Shown here: positions 42,820 to 50,491 of the stretch, piece after piece
How positions within the stretch are numbered: position 1 is the stretch's first letter
Layout of the letters: each line of letters opens with the position of its first letter
Assembly (NCBI GenBank): GCA_947365245.1
Contig: CANAWG010000012.1
Location: forward strand, 1-64,000
DNA: 64,000 bases
Reading direction: 5' to 3'
DNA from: an uncultured Oscillibacter sp.
GTDB taxonomy: Bacteria > Bacillota > Clostridia > Oscillospirales > Oscillospiraceae
Position numbers and translations under genes: made by a program
Notes under the pieces: model-generated
The model's database searches: none
The model's input: the letters and a program-made list of their open reading frames with translations, nothing else
Told to the model about the DNA's origin: nothing

Positions 42820-42863
42820 GAAAGTCCGGGGAAAGAGGCGGCCGCCTCTTTCCCCGGACTTTC
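42820..42863. terminator. Perfect 44-bp palindrome after the DUF4397 gene
   Basis: Positions 42820-42841 are the exact reverse complement of 42842-42863, with no spacer. In RNA it gives a 20-bp stem with a GGCC loop. It lies 11 bp after the DUF4397 stop codon, where a terminator belongs, but no T run follows on the minus strand. Confidence 0.7.
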
Positions 42864-42874
42864 GGCGGACCGGA

Positions 42875-43924
42875 TCACCGGTCCATCAAAATCAGGTTCT
42901 GGATATTGTTCCGTCCGGTGCCGCTCTGGAGCAGGTAGACGGTGTAGATGGCGTTGCTGACCACATTCAGGTACAAAGAGCCGAAGGTCTCGTGGGGCGG
43001 GTAGACGCCCAGCCACGCGGAGTCCAGCGTCTCGATGTCCGCGGAGGCGGGCATGGGCACCAGGTCCGTGTCCGCGTAGAAGAACTGGTAGACGCCGGGC
43101 ATGATCCGCTTGAAGGCGCCCACCTCCTTGTACCGCAGGTCGCCGTACACCACCCGCCCGTCGCTCATAATCACGTCCAGGGGGCCGGTGTTGATGGCGA
43201 GGTTCCCCACCCGGAAGCTGGAAAAGCCGTTGGTGGGCGGGCAGCAGCTGTCGGTGATCTGGAGCAGGTCCAGGCCGCTGGCGGTGTTGATGATGGCGAT
43301 GGTGGTAATGCCGCCCGCATTGAAGGGCATGGTCTTCTGAATGTAGATGTAGCCGTCCATACCGGTGACGGTCACGGTCTGGAAGCCGGCGCCCACCCGG
43401 CCGTAATTGGTGGCCGAGGCGTAGTTCAGGAGATTCACGGCCCGGGTGTTGCCCACGAAGATTCGGAAGGCCTGGTAGCCGTAGGCGGCGTTGAGGAAGC
43501 GGACCTTGGAGGCGCCGGGCCACACGGTGCCGATGATGCCGGGCAGAATGGTGATTCCGCCGCAGATGCCGCCGGAGCAGCCCCAGTTGGTATTGCCGCC
43601 GCTGCCGGCGCCGGGCAGATAGGGGAACGTGGAAGAGCCGCCGTTGCCGGGGTAGACAGGGCCGCCCTCGCCGGGGTTGGGCAGGGGAATGATGGGCTCC
43701 ACGACGGCGCCGCCGTCGCCGTCGCCGGGGTAGACGGGACCGCCCTCACCGGGGTTGGGCAGGGGGACAACGGGGATCTGGCCGGGGTCGGTGACGCCGC
43801 CGTCGCCGGGATAGACAGGGCCGCCCTCGCCGGGGTTGGGCAGGGGGGTGACGGGCACGTCGGCCATGCCGCGGGCCGTCTGCCGCATCTGGGCGGCATA
43901 GGGAATATATCCGTTTCGATCCAT
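42875..43924 (-). CDS. DUF4397-domain repeat protein, possible spore coat or surface protein
   Basis: A 349-residue protein without signal peptide. Residues 27-93 contain three identical copies of PLPNPGEGGPVYPG at 27-40, 54-67 and 80-93, spaced 26-27 residues, in a Gly/Pro-rich linker; a GCSGGICGG segment follows. Residues ~130-345 carry one or two DUF4397 modules (VRFLNAAYGYQAFRIFVG; then FRVGNLAINTGPLDVIM... with PGVYQFFY). Lack of a signal sequence, together with Gly/Pro repeats and Cys pairs, recalls exosporium/coat proteins of Clostridia, but DUF4397 is also found in secreted proteins. A CATAAAAT element with AC 17 bases upstream might be a sigma-K-like promoter (weak). Confidence 0.78.
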   Translation of the reverse strand: MDRNGYIPYAAQMRQTARGMADVPVTPLPNPGEGGPVYPGDGGVTDPGQIPVVPLPNPGEGGPVYPGDGDGGAVVEPIIPLPNPGEGGPVYPGNGGSSTFPYLPGAGSGGNTNWGCSGGICGGITILPGIIGTVWPGASKVRFLNAAYGYQAFRIFVGNTRAVNLLNYASATNYGRVGAGFQTVTVTGMDGYIYIQKTMPFNAGGITTIAIINTASGLDLLQITDSCCPPTNGFSSFRVGNLAINTGPLDVIMSDGRVVYGDLRYKEVGAFKRIMPGVYQFFYADTDLVPMPASADIETLDSAWLGVYPPHETFGSLYLNVVSNAIYTVYLLQSGTGRNNIQNLILMDR

Positions 43925-43934
43925 AGTATCGCAA

Positions 43935-43965
43935 ACCGGAACGATGGTTCCGGTCTCCTCCTTTC
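43935..43965 (-). promoter_or_regulatory. Hairpin between ribosome site and start codon of the DUF4397 gene
   Basis: The only good ribosome site (AAAGGAGGAG, 43955-43964) lies about 30 bases before ATG 43924. Between them is a perfect 8-bp hairpin (43935-43942 with 43947-43954, GATG loop). Folding it leaves about 10 bases between ribosome site and ATG. Confidence 0.6.
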
Positions 43966-44080
43966 ACATGGTGCTGAGCCATTTTATGCGGTGGGGCCGG
44001 CGGCTGTGCAGGAGGCGCTTGCGCCGGGAGGAGGCCGGTGGTAAAATGGGGGAAACTGTCTGACATCGGGGGGGCGGAGC

Positions 44081-44530
44081 ATGGAGATTCGGATATACCG
44101 GCCCGGGGACGGCCCGGCGCTGGCGGAGCTGTTTTATCACACGGTCCACACGGTGAACGCCGCGGACTACACGCCCGAGCAGCTGGCGGCCTGGGCTCCG
44201 GGTACGGCGGAGCCGGACGGATGGGACCGCTCCCTCCTGCAGCACCACACCCTGGTGGCGGTGGAGGGAGAGACGGTCCTGGGCTTTGGCGACATGGACG
44301 GCGGCGGTTATCTGGACCGGCTGTACGTCCGGGCGGACCGCCAGGGGCAGGGCGTGGGCTCTGTCCTCTGCGGCCTGCTGGAGCGGGCGGCGGGGGGACG
44401 GGTGGTCACCCACGCCTCCATCACGGCGCGGCCGTTTTTTGAAAAGCGGGGGTACAGGGTCCTCCGGGAGCAGCAGGTGGAGCGGCGGGGCGTCCTCCTC
44501 ACAAACTATGTGATGGAGAAGCTCCCCTGA
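44081..44530 (+). CDS. GNAT-family N-acetyltransferase
   Basis: A 149-residue acetyl-CoA dependent acyltransferase: IRIYRPGDGPALAELF start, LYVRADRQGQGVGSVLC containing the Q-x-x-G-x-G/A pyrophosphate loop (about residues 83-97), ASITARPFFEKRGY (about 115-128). Complete for a single-domain GNAT. Substrate unknown. 39 bp before a second, different GNAT gene, probably cotranscribed. Confidence 0.93.
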   Translation: MEIRIYRPGDGPALAELFYHTVHTVNAADYTPEQLAAWAPGTAEPDGWDRSLLQHHTLVAVEGETVLGFGDMDGGGYLDRLYVRADRQGQGVGSVLCGLLERAAGGRVVTHASITARPFFEKRGYRVLREQQVERRGVLLTNYVMEKLP

Positions 44531-44569
44531 CGGGGCCACGGGGAAAATCATCATCGGGAGGCACGGACC

Positions 44570-45100
44570 ATGAGAGAGATCCGAAAGGGAGCGCGGGGGG
44601 ACATCCCCGCCGTGGCGGCCGTCTATGACCGCATTTTGAAAGAGGAGGAGGCGGGCCGGTCCAGCGTGGGCTGGGTCCGGGGGGTGTACCCCACGGAATC
44701 CACCGCCCGGGAGGCGCTGGCGGCGGGGGAGCTGTTCGTCATGACGGAGGACGGGCTTCTCACCGCCGCCGCCAGGATCAATCAGACCCAGGCGCCGGCG
44801 TACAGCCAGGTCCCCTGGCTGTGGCAGGCCCCGGCGGAGCGGGTCATGGTGCTGCACACCCTGGTGGTGGACCCGCTTTGCAGGGGCCGGGGCCATGGCA
44901 CCGCGTTTGTGGCCTTTTACGAGCGGTACGCCCTGGAGCGCCGGTGCCCGTACCTGCGGATGGACACCAACGAGAAAAACGCCGCCGCCCGGGCGCTGTA
45001 CGCCCGCCTGGGCTACCGGGAGGCGGGGATCGTGGCCTGTGAGTTCAACGACATCCCCGGCGTGGGGCTGGTGTGCCTGGAGAAGAGGCTGGAGGGCTGA
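44570..45100 (+). CDS. GNAT-family N-acetyltransferase
   Basis: A 176-residue acetyltransferase with REIRKGARGDIPAVAAVYDRIL start, LHTLVVDPLCRGRGHGTAFVAFYE (acetyl-CoA loop RGRGHG, about residues 104-109) and MDTNEKNAAARALYARLGY (about 127-145). Substrate not predictable. Second gene of a two-gene GNAT unit. Confidence 0.93.
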   Translation: MREIRKGARGDIPAVAAVYDRILKEEEAGRSSVGWVRGVYPTESTAREALAAGELFVMTEDGLLTAAARINQTQAPAYSQVPWLWQAPAERVMVLHTLVVDPLCRGRGHGTAFVAFYERYALERRCPYLRMDTNEKNAAARALYARLGYREAGIVACEFNDIPGVGLVCLEKRLEG

Positions 45101-45122
45101 GGCCCCCCGCGGCACGGAAAAA

Positions 45123-45155
45123 GCGGCCCCTCTCCCACTGCGGGAGAGGGGCCGC
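45123..45155. terminator. Hairpin after the GNAT genes
   Basis: Perfect 14-bp GC-rich stem 45123-45136 with 45142-45155, ACTGC loop; A5 stands upstream, but no T run follows on the plus strand. Terminator-like, of uncertain efficiency in the direction of the genes. Confidence 0.6.
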
Positions 45156-45191
45156 CGTCCGCCGCGATGAAAATCGGCGAAAAATTTTTTC

Positions 45192-45230
45192 AGCGGGCGG
45201 GACACTTCCGCCCGCTCCGGCGTTTACCTG
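45192..45230 (+). promoter_or_regulatory. Putative autoregulated ECF promoter of the sigma operon
   Basis: ACACTT (45202-45207), 13 bases, CGTTTACCTG (45221-45230). The same ACTT-N13-CGTTTACCTG arrangement recurs at 46970-46996 before the next transcription unit. Here the first element sits in the loop of a perfect 9-bp hairpin (45192-45200 with 45208-45216). Confidence 0.6.
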
Positions 45231-45272
45231 GTAGAAACGGCGGAGACGCCGGCACAGAGGAGGAGAGCTTCC

Positions 45273-45806
45273 ATGCTTGTGATGTACCTTGCCATGCTGG
45301 AGACGGAGGCGGACCAACGGCGGTTCACCCGGCTCTACGAGGCGTACGAGAAGACGGTCTACGCCGTGGCCCTGCGGGTGCTGGGTGACCGGCCCCGGGC
45401 GGAGGACGCCGCCCAGCAGACCTGGTTTCAGCTGCTGCGGCGCTGGGAGCGGGTGTCCGCCCTGCCCTGGGGGGAGACGGAGGGCTACGTGGTCACCGCC
45501 GCCAAGAACTGCGCGCTGGACATTCTGCGGACGGAGCGGAAGACCGTGCCCTTTCCCGAGGACTGGGACCCTCCGGCCCGGGAGGAGCAGGAGGACGAGT
45601 ACGCGTATCTCGTCTCCCTGATCCGGTCCCTGCCGGAGGGCTACCGGCGGATTCTGGAGCTGAAGCTGGTGGAGGAGCAGACCAACCGGGAGATCGCCCG
45701 GCGGCTGGGGATGAACGAGTCCACCGTGGCCAGCCGGGTGCTGCGGGGGCGGACCATGCTGAAAGAGCGGCTGGAGGAGGAGGGATACCACTATGCGGCA
45801 GTTTGA
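45273..45806 (+). CDS. ECF-family RNA polymerase sigma factor
   Basis: A 177-residue sigma-70 group 4 factor. Region 2 about residues 15-85 (LYEAYEKTVYAVALRVLGDRPRAEDAAQQTWFQL; then EGYVVTAAKNCALDILR), region 4 about 115-165 (LPEGYRRILELKLVEEQTNREIARRLGMNESTVASRVLRGR helix-turn-helix). No region 1 or 3. Its gene overlaps the next one by 14 bp, the usual sigma/anti-sigma arrangement. Ribosome site GAGGAGGAG precedes ATG. Confidence 0.95.
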   Translation: MLVMYLAMLETEADQRRFTRLYEAYEKTVYAVALRVLGDRPRAEDAAQQTWFQLLRRWERVSALPWGETEGYVVTAAKNCALDILRTERKTVPFPEDWDPPAREEQEDEYAYLVSLIRSLPEGYRRILELKLVEEQTNREIARRLGMNESTVASRVLRGRTMLKERLEEEGYHYAAV

Positions 45807-46929
45807 CGAGATGCTGCGCCGGGGGCTGATGGAGGCCAACCTGGCCCAGTACGAGACGGTGCTGGAGCGGCTGCCGGAGTGGGAGATCGACTTCTCGCCC
45901 GCGTACCGCCGGGAGCGGATGCGGCTTCTGGCGGACCCCTGGGGGTGGGTGCGGCGGCGGGAGCGGCCCGTGGTTCGCCGGGGAATTACCCGGGGCATCG
46001 CCGTGGCCATTGCCATTCTTCTGTTAGTCACGGCGGCGGTTGCCGTGGCGGTTCCGCTGTGGAACGCCTTTTTCGGCGGGCTGGACCAGCGGCAGCAGGA
46101 GATCGTGGGCAATATGGAGATCGGCGGCGAAGAGACGGAGAAAGCCGCTTCGGAGGGGACTGCGCCAGAGCGTCTTCTTCCGCCTCCCGTGGAGCACGAC
46201 GGTGTCACCATCACGCCCCTGCGCATCCTGGGGGCCAGGAGCCAGCTCTATCTGGTGCTGGAGATCCGCGCGCCGGAGGGGACGGTGTTCCATCCGGAGG
46301 ATGACCTGCAGCTCTTCGGCGGTCTCCGTCCCTCCGACCAATGGCGGGCGGAGCATCCGGGGGAAATGGCCGGGGCAACCGGCTCCTTCACCGTGCTGGA
46401 GGCCGGGACCACAGAGCCCAACGTACTGGTGGGCGTCGTGGAGGAGATGGTATCCTATGATGTGGGCGGCGCTACCTACAAGGTTCGGGAGCTCTACCGG
46501 CGTACGGAGGACGGGGAACGCGAGACGGTGTTCCAGGCGGAGAACTACGAAGACGGAACCTGGGACATCCCCATCCCGGAGGCTCTGAACCAGGACCAGG
46601 TGCTGGAGCCCCAGGTGGAGGGCATGGTCATGCGGAAAGGAGAGAGGACCATGACCCTGCTGTCCATGAGCGTCTCCCCCCTTGGCATCTGGTGGAATTA
46701 CAAGCTGGAGGGGAAAGAGGAGCCGTGGCCCGAGGCGCGGATCTCTCTGCGGATGAAGGACGGCAGCGAGATCCGGACGGACCCCGGACAGCTGATCATG
46801 GGGGACTTCGGTTCCGGCCACGCGGCGGCGGTCAGCTTTGAAAAGCCCGTGGACCTCAGTCAGGCGGAGGCCGTGCTGTGGGAGGACGTGGTGATCCCTC
46901 TGGAACAGCCGGAACAGGGCGTGGAATAG
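45793..46929 (+). CDS. Membrane-anchored putative anti-sigma factor
   Basis: A 378-residue single-pass protein: cytoplasmic N terminus of ~60 residues with helical, charged content (binding site for the sigma factor by analogy), membrane segment about residues 65-87 (GIAVAIAILLLVTAAVAVAVPLW), and an extracellular part of ~290 residues. The outer part resembles the DUF4179/DUF5643-type domains seen in Clostridial anti-sigma proteins, but I did not find a decisive motif. Function inferred from overlap with the ECF gene. Confidence 0.78.
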   Translation: MRQFDEMLRRGLMEANLAQYETVLERLPEWEIDFSPAYRRERMRLLADPWGWVRRRERPVVRRGITRGIAVAIAILLLVTAAVAVAVPLWNAFFGGLDQRQQEIVGNMEIGGEETEKAASEGTAPERLLPPPVEHDGVTITPLRILGARSQLYLVLEIRAPEGTVFHPEDDLQLFGGLRPSDQWRAEHPGEMAGATGSFTVLEAGTTEPNVLVGVVEEMVSYDVGGATYKVRELYRRTEDGERETVFQAENYEDGTWDIPIPEALNQDQVLEPQVEGMVMRKGERTMTLLSMSVSPLGIWWNYKLEGKEEPWPEARISLRMKDGSEIRTDPGQLIMGDFGSGHAAAVSFEKPVDLSQAEAVLWEDVVIPLEQPEQGVE

Positions 46930-46967
46930 AAAGCGAAGCCGCCGCAAAAAAAATTGAAAATCACGAA

Positions 46968-46996
46968 ATACTTTGCCCTCCCCCTCCGTTTACCTG
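46968..46996 (+). promoter_or_regulatory. Second putative ECF promoter
   Basis: ATACTT (46968-46973), 13 bases, CGTTTACCTG (46987-46996), matching the motif before the ECF gene in both blocks and spacing. Places the secreted stalk-domain protein in the ECF regulon. Confidence 0.6.
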
Positions 46997-47051
46997 TCAG
47001 AACGGAGCGGGAGGGCTTCCCTCTCCCGCCGGAAAAGAAAGGAAGAGCATT

Positions 47052-47633
47052 ATGAAAAAGCGAATCACGTCCTTTACCACAGGCTTTCTCACGGCGGTGC
47101 TGCTGCTGGCCCTGTGCACCACGGCCCTGGCGGCCTCCGGCAAGGTGAGCTACAACTTTGCCAATGTGGCCCTAAACGGAGAGACAAAGATCACCGCCGG
47201 GGCAGACATCGCCGCCGCCAACGGGCAGAAGGTCCCCGGCTCCATCCTCTTCACCGACGCGGCGGGCGGCAAGACCAACTACCTGCCCATCCGGGCCGTC
47301 AGCGAGCTGCTGGGGGTGGAGATTGGGTACGACTCCGCCACGAAGACCGTACTGCTGGGAGAACAGCCGGGAAGCAGCCAGGGTTCCTCCTCCAATTATG
47401 AAGAGCAGCTGAAAGCCCAGCTTGAAGAGGCAAGGAAAATCGCCTACCAGGACCTGGAGGGAGCCTCGGAGGAGATGCGGGCCAAAATTTTGGAGGCTCG
47501 CAAGCTCATCATCAACAATACCAGCTGGGCGGCCGACGGCTACGACGCCGTCATGATTGATGAAAACGGCAATCGTGTCCCTATACCCCATTTCTCCGAT
47601 TTGTTCCCCGGCTGGGATATGCCCGCTCAATAA
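47052..47633 (+). CDS. Secreted stalk-domain (copper amine oxidase N-terminal-like) protein
   Basis: A 193-residue protein with a clear Sec signal peptide (basic MKKR, hydrophobic core, cleavage near ALA-A, about residue 28). Residues ~40-110 look like the small stalk domain found in copper-amine-oxidase N termini of Bacillota: the conserved YLPIRAVSELLGVEIGYDSATKTV. Then a Gln/Glu-rich helical segment (EEQLKAQLEEARKIAYQDLEGASEEM) and a short tail. No catalytic domain. Preceded by an ECF-like promoter. The start is fixed by the signal peptide and by AAAGGAAG upstream. Confidence 0.82.
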   Translation: MKKRITSFTTGFLTAVLLLALCTTALAASGKVSYNFANVALNGETKITAGADIAAANGQKVPGSILFTDAAGGKTNYLPIRAVSELLGVEIGYDSATKTVLLGEQPGSSQGSSSNYEEQLKAQLEEARKIAYQDLEGASEEMRAKILEARKLIINNTSWAADGYDAVMIDENGNRVPIPHFSDLFPGWDMPAQ

Positions 47634-47651
47634 TTTACGATAAAAGCCAAA

Positions 47652-47684
47652 CAGCGGCGGCAGGGAGTTTCCCTGCCGCCGCTG
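47652..47684 (-). terminator. Terminator of ackA (and of the stalk-domain gene)
   Basis: Perfect 14-bp stem 47652-47665 with 47671-47684, five-base loop. T-rich sequence follows on the minus strand (after ackA); little T on the plus strand. Confidence 0.8.
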
Positions 47685-47729
47685 AACACGATCCGCGACA
47701 AATCGATCAATATACTGTGCGAAATCCCC

Positions 47730-48929
47730 TTATTTGCCGGACACGATGGAGGCGGTGTCCATGGCGATCATCAGCTCCTCGTTGGTGGGGATCAGAAGGA
47801 CCTTCACCTTGGAGTCCGCGGCGGAGATCACCGTCTCTTTCCCCCGGACATTGTTGGCGGTCTCGTCCATCTTGACGCCCATGAACTCCAGGCCGCCGGC
47901 GATGGCCAGACGCTGAGAGGCGGAGTTCTCGCCCACGCCGGCGGTGAAGATGACGGCGTCCACGCCGCCCATGGCCGCAGCGTACGCGCCGATGAGCTTC
48001 TTCACGCCGTAGTTGAACATGTCCACCGCGAGACCCGCCCGGTCGTTTCCGCCCTTGAACGCGGTCTCCAGGTCCCGGAAGTCGGAGCTGACGCCGGAGA
48101 CGCCCTGGACGCCGGACTTCTTGTTGAGGACGTTCAGCATCTCGTCGATGTTCAGCCCGTGCTTGTTCATGAGATACTGGAGGATGCCCGCGTCCAGATC
48201 GCCGGAGCGGGTGCCCATGGGCACGCCGGCCAGGGGGGTGAAGCCCATGGAGGTGTCCACGGATTTGCCGCCGTCCACCGCGGTGACGGAGGAGCCGTTG
48301 CCCAGGTGGCAGGAGATCAGCTTGAGCTCTTCAATGGGACGGCCCAGCATGGCGGCGGCCCGGGAGGCCACGTACTTGTGGGAAGTGCCGTGGAAGCCGT
48401 AGCGGCGGACCTTGTCCTCGGCGTAGTACTCATAGGGCAGGGCGTACATGTAGGCCTTGGGGGGCATGGTCTGGTGGAACGCGGTGTCGAACACGGCCAC
48501 CATGGGGGTGCCGGGCATGAGGGCCTGGCAGGCCTTGATGCCGATGATGTTGGCGGGATTGTGGAGGGGGGCCAGGGGGTTGCACTCCTCGATGGCGGCC
48601 ATGACCTCATCGGTAATCAGCACGGACTTGGCGAACTTCTCGCCGCCGTGGACCACCCGGTGGCCCACCGCGTCAATCTCTTTCATGGAGCCGATGACGC
48701 CGTTTTTGGGATCCACCAGGGCGTCCAGCACGGCCTGGATGGCCTCGGAGTGGGTGGGCATGGCCACGTCCACCGCGTCCAGGGTCTCCTTGCCGTCGGC
48801 CTTGTAGGTGAACTTGCCGTCGATGCCGATGCGCTCGCACAGGCCCTTGGCCAGCAGGCTGCCGGTCTGGGGATTCAGCAGCTGGTACTTCAGAGAAGAG
48901 CTGCCGGCGTTGATAACCAGAATGTTCAT
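47730..48929 (-). CDS. ackA: Acetate kinase
   Basis: A 399-residue ASKHA kinase converting acetyl phosphate and ADP to acetate and ATP, the last energy step of acetate fermentation. Visible: [15 protein letters not shown] start (residues 3-17), [13 protein letters not shown] (about 85-98), [10 protein letters not shown] (about 147-156), HGTSHKYVA and CHLGNGSSV (about 178-212), GENSASQR near 330. Full length. No pta next to it. Single-gene unit with its own promoter and terminator. Confidence 0.98.
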   Translation of the reverse strand: MNILVINAGSSSLKYQLLNPQTGSLLAKGLCERIGIDGKFTYKADGKETLDAVDVAMPTHSEAIQAVLDALVDPKNGVIGSMKEIDAVGHRVVHGGEKFAKSVLITDEVMAAIEECNPLAPLHNPANIIGIKACQALMPGTPMVAVFDTAFHQTMPPKAYMYALPYEYYAEDKVRRYGFHGTSHKYVASRAAAMLGRPIEELKLISCHLGNGSSVTAVDGGKSVDTSMGFTPLAGVPMGTRSGDLDAGILQYLMNKHGLNIDEMLNVLNKKSGVQGVSGVSSDFRDLETAFKGGNDRAGLAVDMFNYGVKKLIGAYAAAMGGVDAVIFTAGVGENSASQRLAIAGGLEFMGVKMDETANNVRGKETVISAADSKVKVLLIPTNEELMIAMDTASIVSGK

Positions 48930-48966
48930 TGTTCCTCGACTCCCTTTTGTTCTTTTTTGAAAATAC

Positions 48967-49040
48967 TTGCAGGATTTTCCACATTTGGTATAATACCCAT
49001 ATATACGACTTCATTATAGCAGATTTTTTCCCAGTTACAA
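48967..49040. promoter_or_regulatory. Face-to-face promoters of tmcAL and ackA
   Basis: Plus strand: TTGCAG (48967-48972), 16 bases, TATAAT (48989-48994) for tmcAL. Minus strand: TTGTAA (49035-49040), 16 bases, TATAAT (49013-49018) for ackA. The genes diverge, but these promoters point at each other with predicted start sites about 5 bp apart, so simultaneous occupation is unlikely. Confidence 0.72.
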
Positions 49041-49093
49041 CCTCTATTTTTACCGGACTGTCATTTTTTTGTAATCGTTTTGAGGTGATTTTT

Positions 49094-50305
49094 CTGCGGG
49101 CCGCTGGTATCATAGCTGAGTACAATCCCCTGCATACGGGCCACCTGCACCTGCTGGGGGAGGCGCGCCGCCTGCTGGGAGGGAACGCCGCGGTGGTGTG
49201 CGCCATGGGCGGGGACTTCGTCCAGCGGGGGGATTTCGCCCTCCTCCGGCGGCAGGCCCGGGCCACCGCAGCCGTCCGCAGCGGGGCCGACCTGGTGCTG
49301 GAGCTGCCCCTGCCCTGGGCGGCGGCCCCGGCGGAGCGGTTCGCCGACGGCGGCGTCCAGGTGCTGCTGGGCACCGGCGTGGTGGACGCCCTGGCCTTTG
49401 GCAGCGAGTGCGGCGACGCCGCGGCCCTGGGCCGCGTGGCCGCGGCGCTGCTGTCGGAGGAATTTCCGCCCCTTTTGAAGCAGGAGCTGGGGCGGGGGGA
49501 CACCTTTGCCGCCGCCCGACAGCGGGCCGTGGGCCGTCTGACGGGCCCGGAGGACGCGTCGCTGCTCTCATCGCCCAACAACACCCTGGGGGTGGAGTAC
49601 TGCAAGGCCCTCCTGACCCGGGGCGCGCCGGTGGAGGTGGTGACCGTCCCCCGGCGGGGGGCCGCCCACGACGCCGCAGGCGCGCCGCCGGGGGAGGCCG
49701 CCTCCGCCGCCGCCATCCGCTCGCTCCTGCGGAAAAAGCAGCGGGAGGAGGCGCTCGCGGCCATGGCTCCCGCCATGGCGGAGGCGTACCGGGCCGAGGA
49801 GGCCGCGGGCCGGGCCCCAGTATTTTTGGAAAACTGTGAGCGGGCGGTGCTGGCCCGGCTGCGGTGCCTGGAGGAGGCGGACTTCGCCGCGTTGGACCCA
49901 GGCCGGGAGGGACTGTACCGCCGGCTGTACCGGGCCAGCCGCGCCGCCGTGTCGGTGGAGGCGCTGCTGGCGGAGGCCAAGACGAAGCGCTACCCCTACG
50001 CCCGGCTGCGGCGGATGGTCTTGTGGGCCTACCTGGGCCTGCGGCCCGGAGAGCTGCCGGAGACCGTGCCCTATCTGCGGGTGCTGGCGGCCAACGGGCG
50101 GGGACGGGCCCTGCTGGCCCGGATGCGGGAAACCGCCTCCCTCCCCGTTCTAACGAAGCCCGCCGCCGTGGACCGGCTGGGGCCGGAGGCCCGGGCCCTG
50201 CTGGACCTGGAGGCCCGGGGGGCGGATCTGTACGCCCTGGCTTACCCGGAGCTCTCCGCCGCCGCGGGCGGCAGACTCTGGCGGGAGGGGCCGGCGATGA
50301 TCTAG
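49094..50305 (+). CDS. tmcAL: tRNA(Met) cytidine acetate ligase TmcAL (YlbM)
   Basis: A 403-residue nucleotidyltransferase-fold enzyme that forms N4-acetylcytidine at the wobble base of elongator tRNA-Met, using acetate and ATP. Visible: AAGIIAEYNPLHTGHLHLL (HxGH motif, about residues 3-21), CAMGGDFVQRGDFALL (about 36-51), SSPNNTLGVEYCKAL. The family N terminus begins two residues before AAGIIAEYNP; the only well-placed ribosome site (GAGGTGA) indicates a CTG start at 49094. An in-frame GTG at 49085 is the alternative but lacks a site. Being beside ackA, whose product is acetate, is suggestive. Confidence 0.9.
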   Translation: MRAAGIIAEYNPLHTGHLHLLGEARRLLGGNAAVVCAMGGDFVQRGDFALLRRQARATAAVRSGADLVLELPLPWAAAPAERFADGGVQVLLGTGVVDALAFGSECGDAAALGRVAAALLSEEFPPLLKQELGRGDTFAAARQRAVGRLTGPEDASLLSSPNNTLGVEYCKALLTRGAPVEVVTVPRRGAAHDAAGAPPGEAASAAAIRSLLRKKQREEALAAMAPAMAEAYRAEEAAGRAPVFLENCERAVLARLRCLEEADFAALDPGREGLYRRLYRASRAAVSVEALLAEAKTKRYPYARLRRMVLWAYLGLRPGELPETVPYLRVLAANGRGRALLARMRETASLPVLTKPAAVDRLGPEARALLDLEARGADLYALAYPELSAAAGGRLWREGPAMI

Positions 50306-50306
50306 G

Positions 50307-50466
50307 GACCTGCATTCACAACCACTGAACACCGTCTGGACGGTCTTTTTCTTGCCATACTGCGTCGATTTCCCTTGCAATCCGTCAGGATCACTGCGTA
50401 AAATCCCCTTGTCTGACAAGAAAAATCCTCGTCCATCCAGCATTCCCCGGTTATGAATACAGGTTC
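50307..50466 (+). mobile_element. 160-bp terminal-inverted-repeat element, copy B (MITE-like)
   Basis: Same element as copy A, also exactly 160 bp, with inverted repeats at 50307-50324 and 50449-50466. It starts one base after the tmcAL stop codon and ends 25 bp before the lipoprotein start. Internal content: a 6-bp hairpin followed by T5 near the left end (terminator-like), an ATCC-GTCA-GGAT hairpin, and an outward promoter TTGCAA (50375-50380), 18 bases, TAAAAT (50399-50404). Confidence 0.78.
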
Positions 50467-50491
50467 TGACACCCAAAGGAGGGACTACCTC

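Noticed and set aside
45123-45155. Standard Rho-independent terminator for the GNAT genes
   Set aside because: The stem is perfect, but there is no T run on the plus strand; kept only as a terminator-like hairpin of lower confidence.
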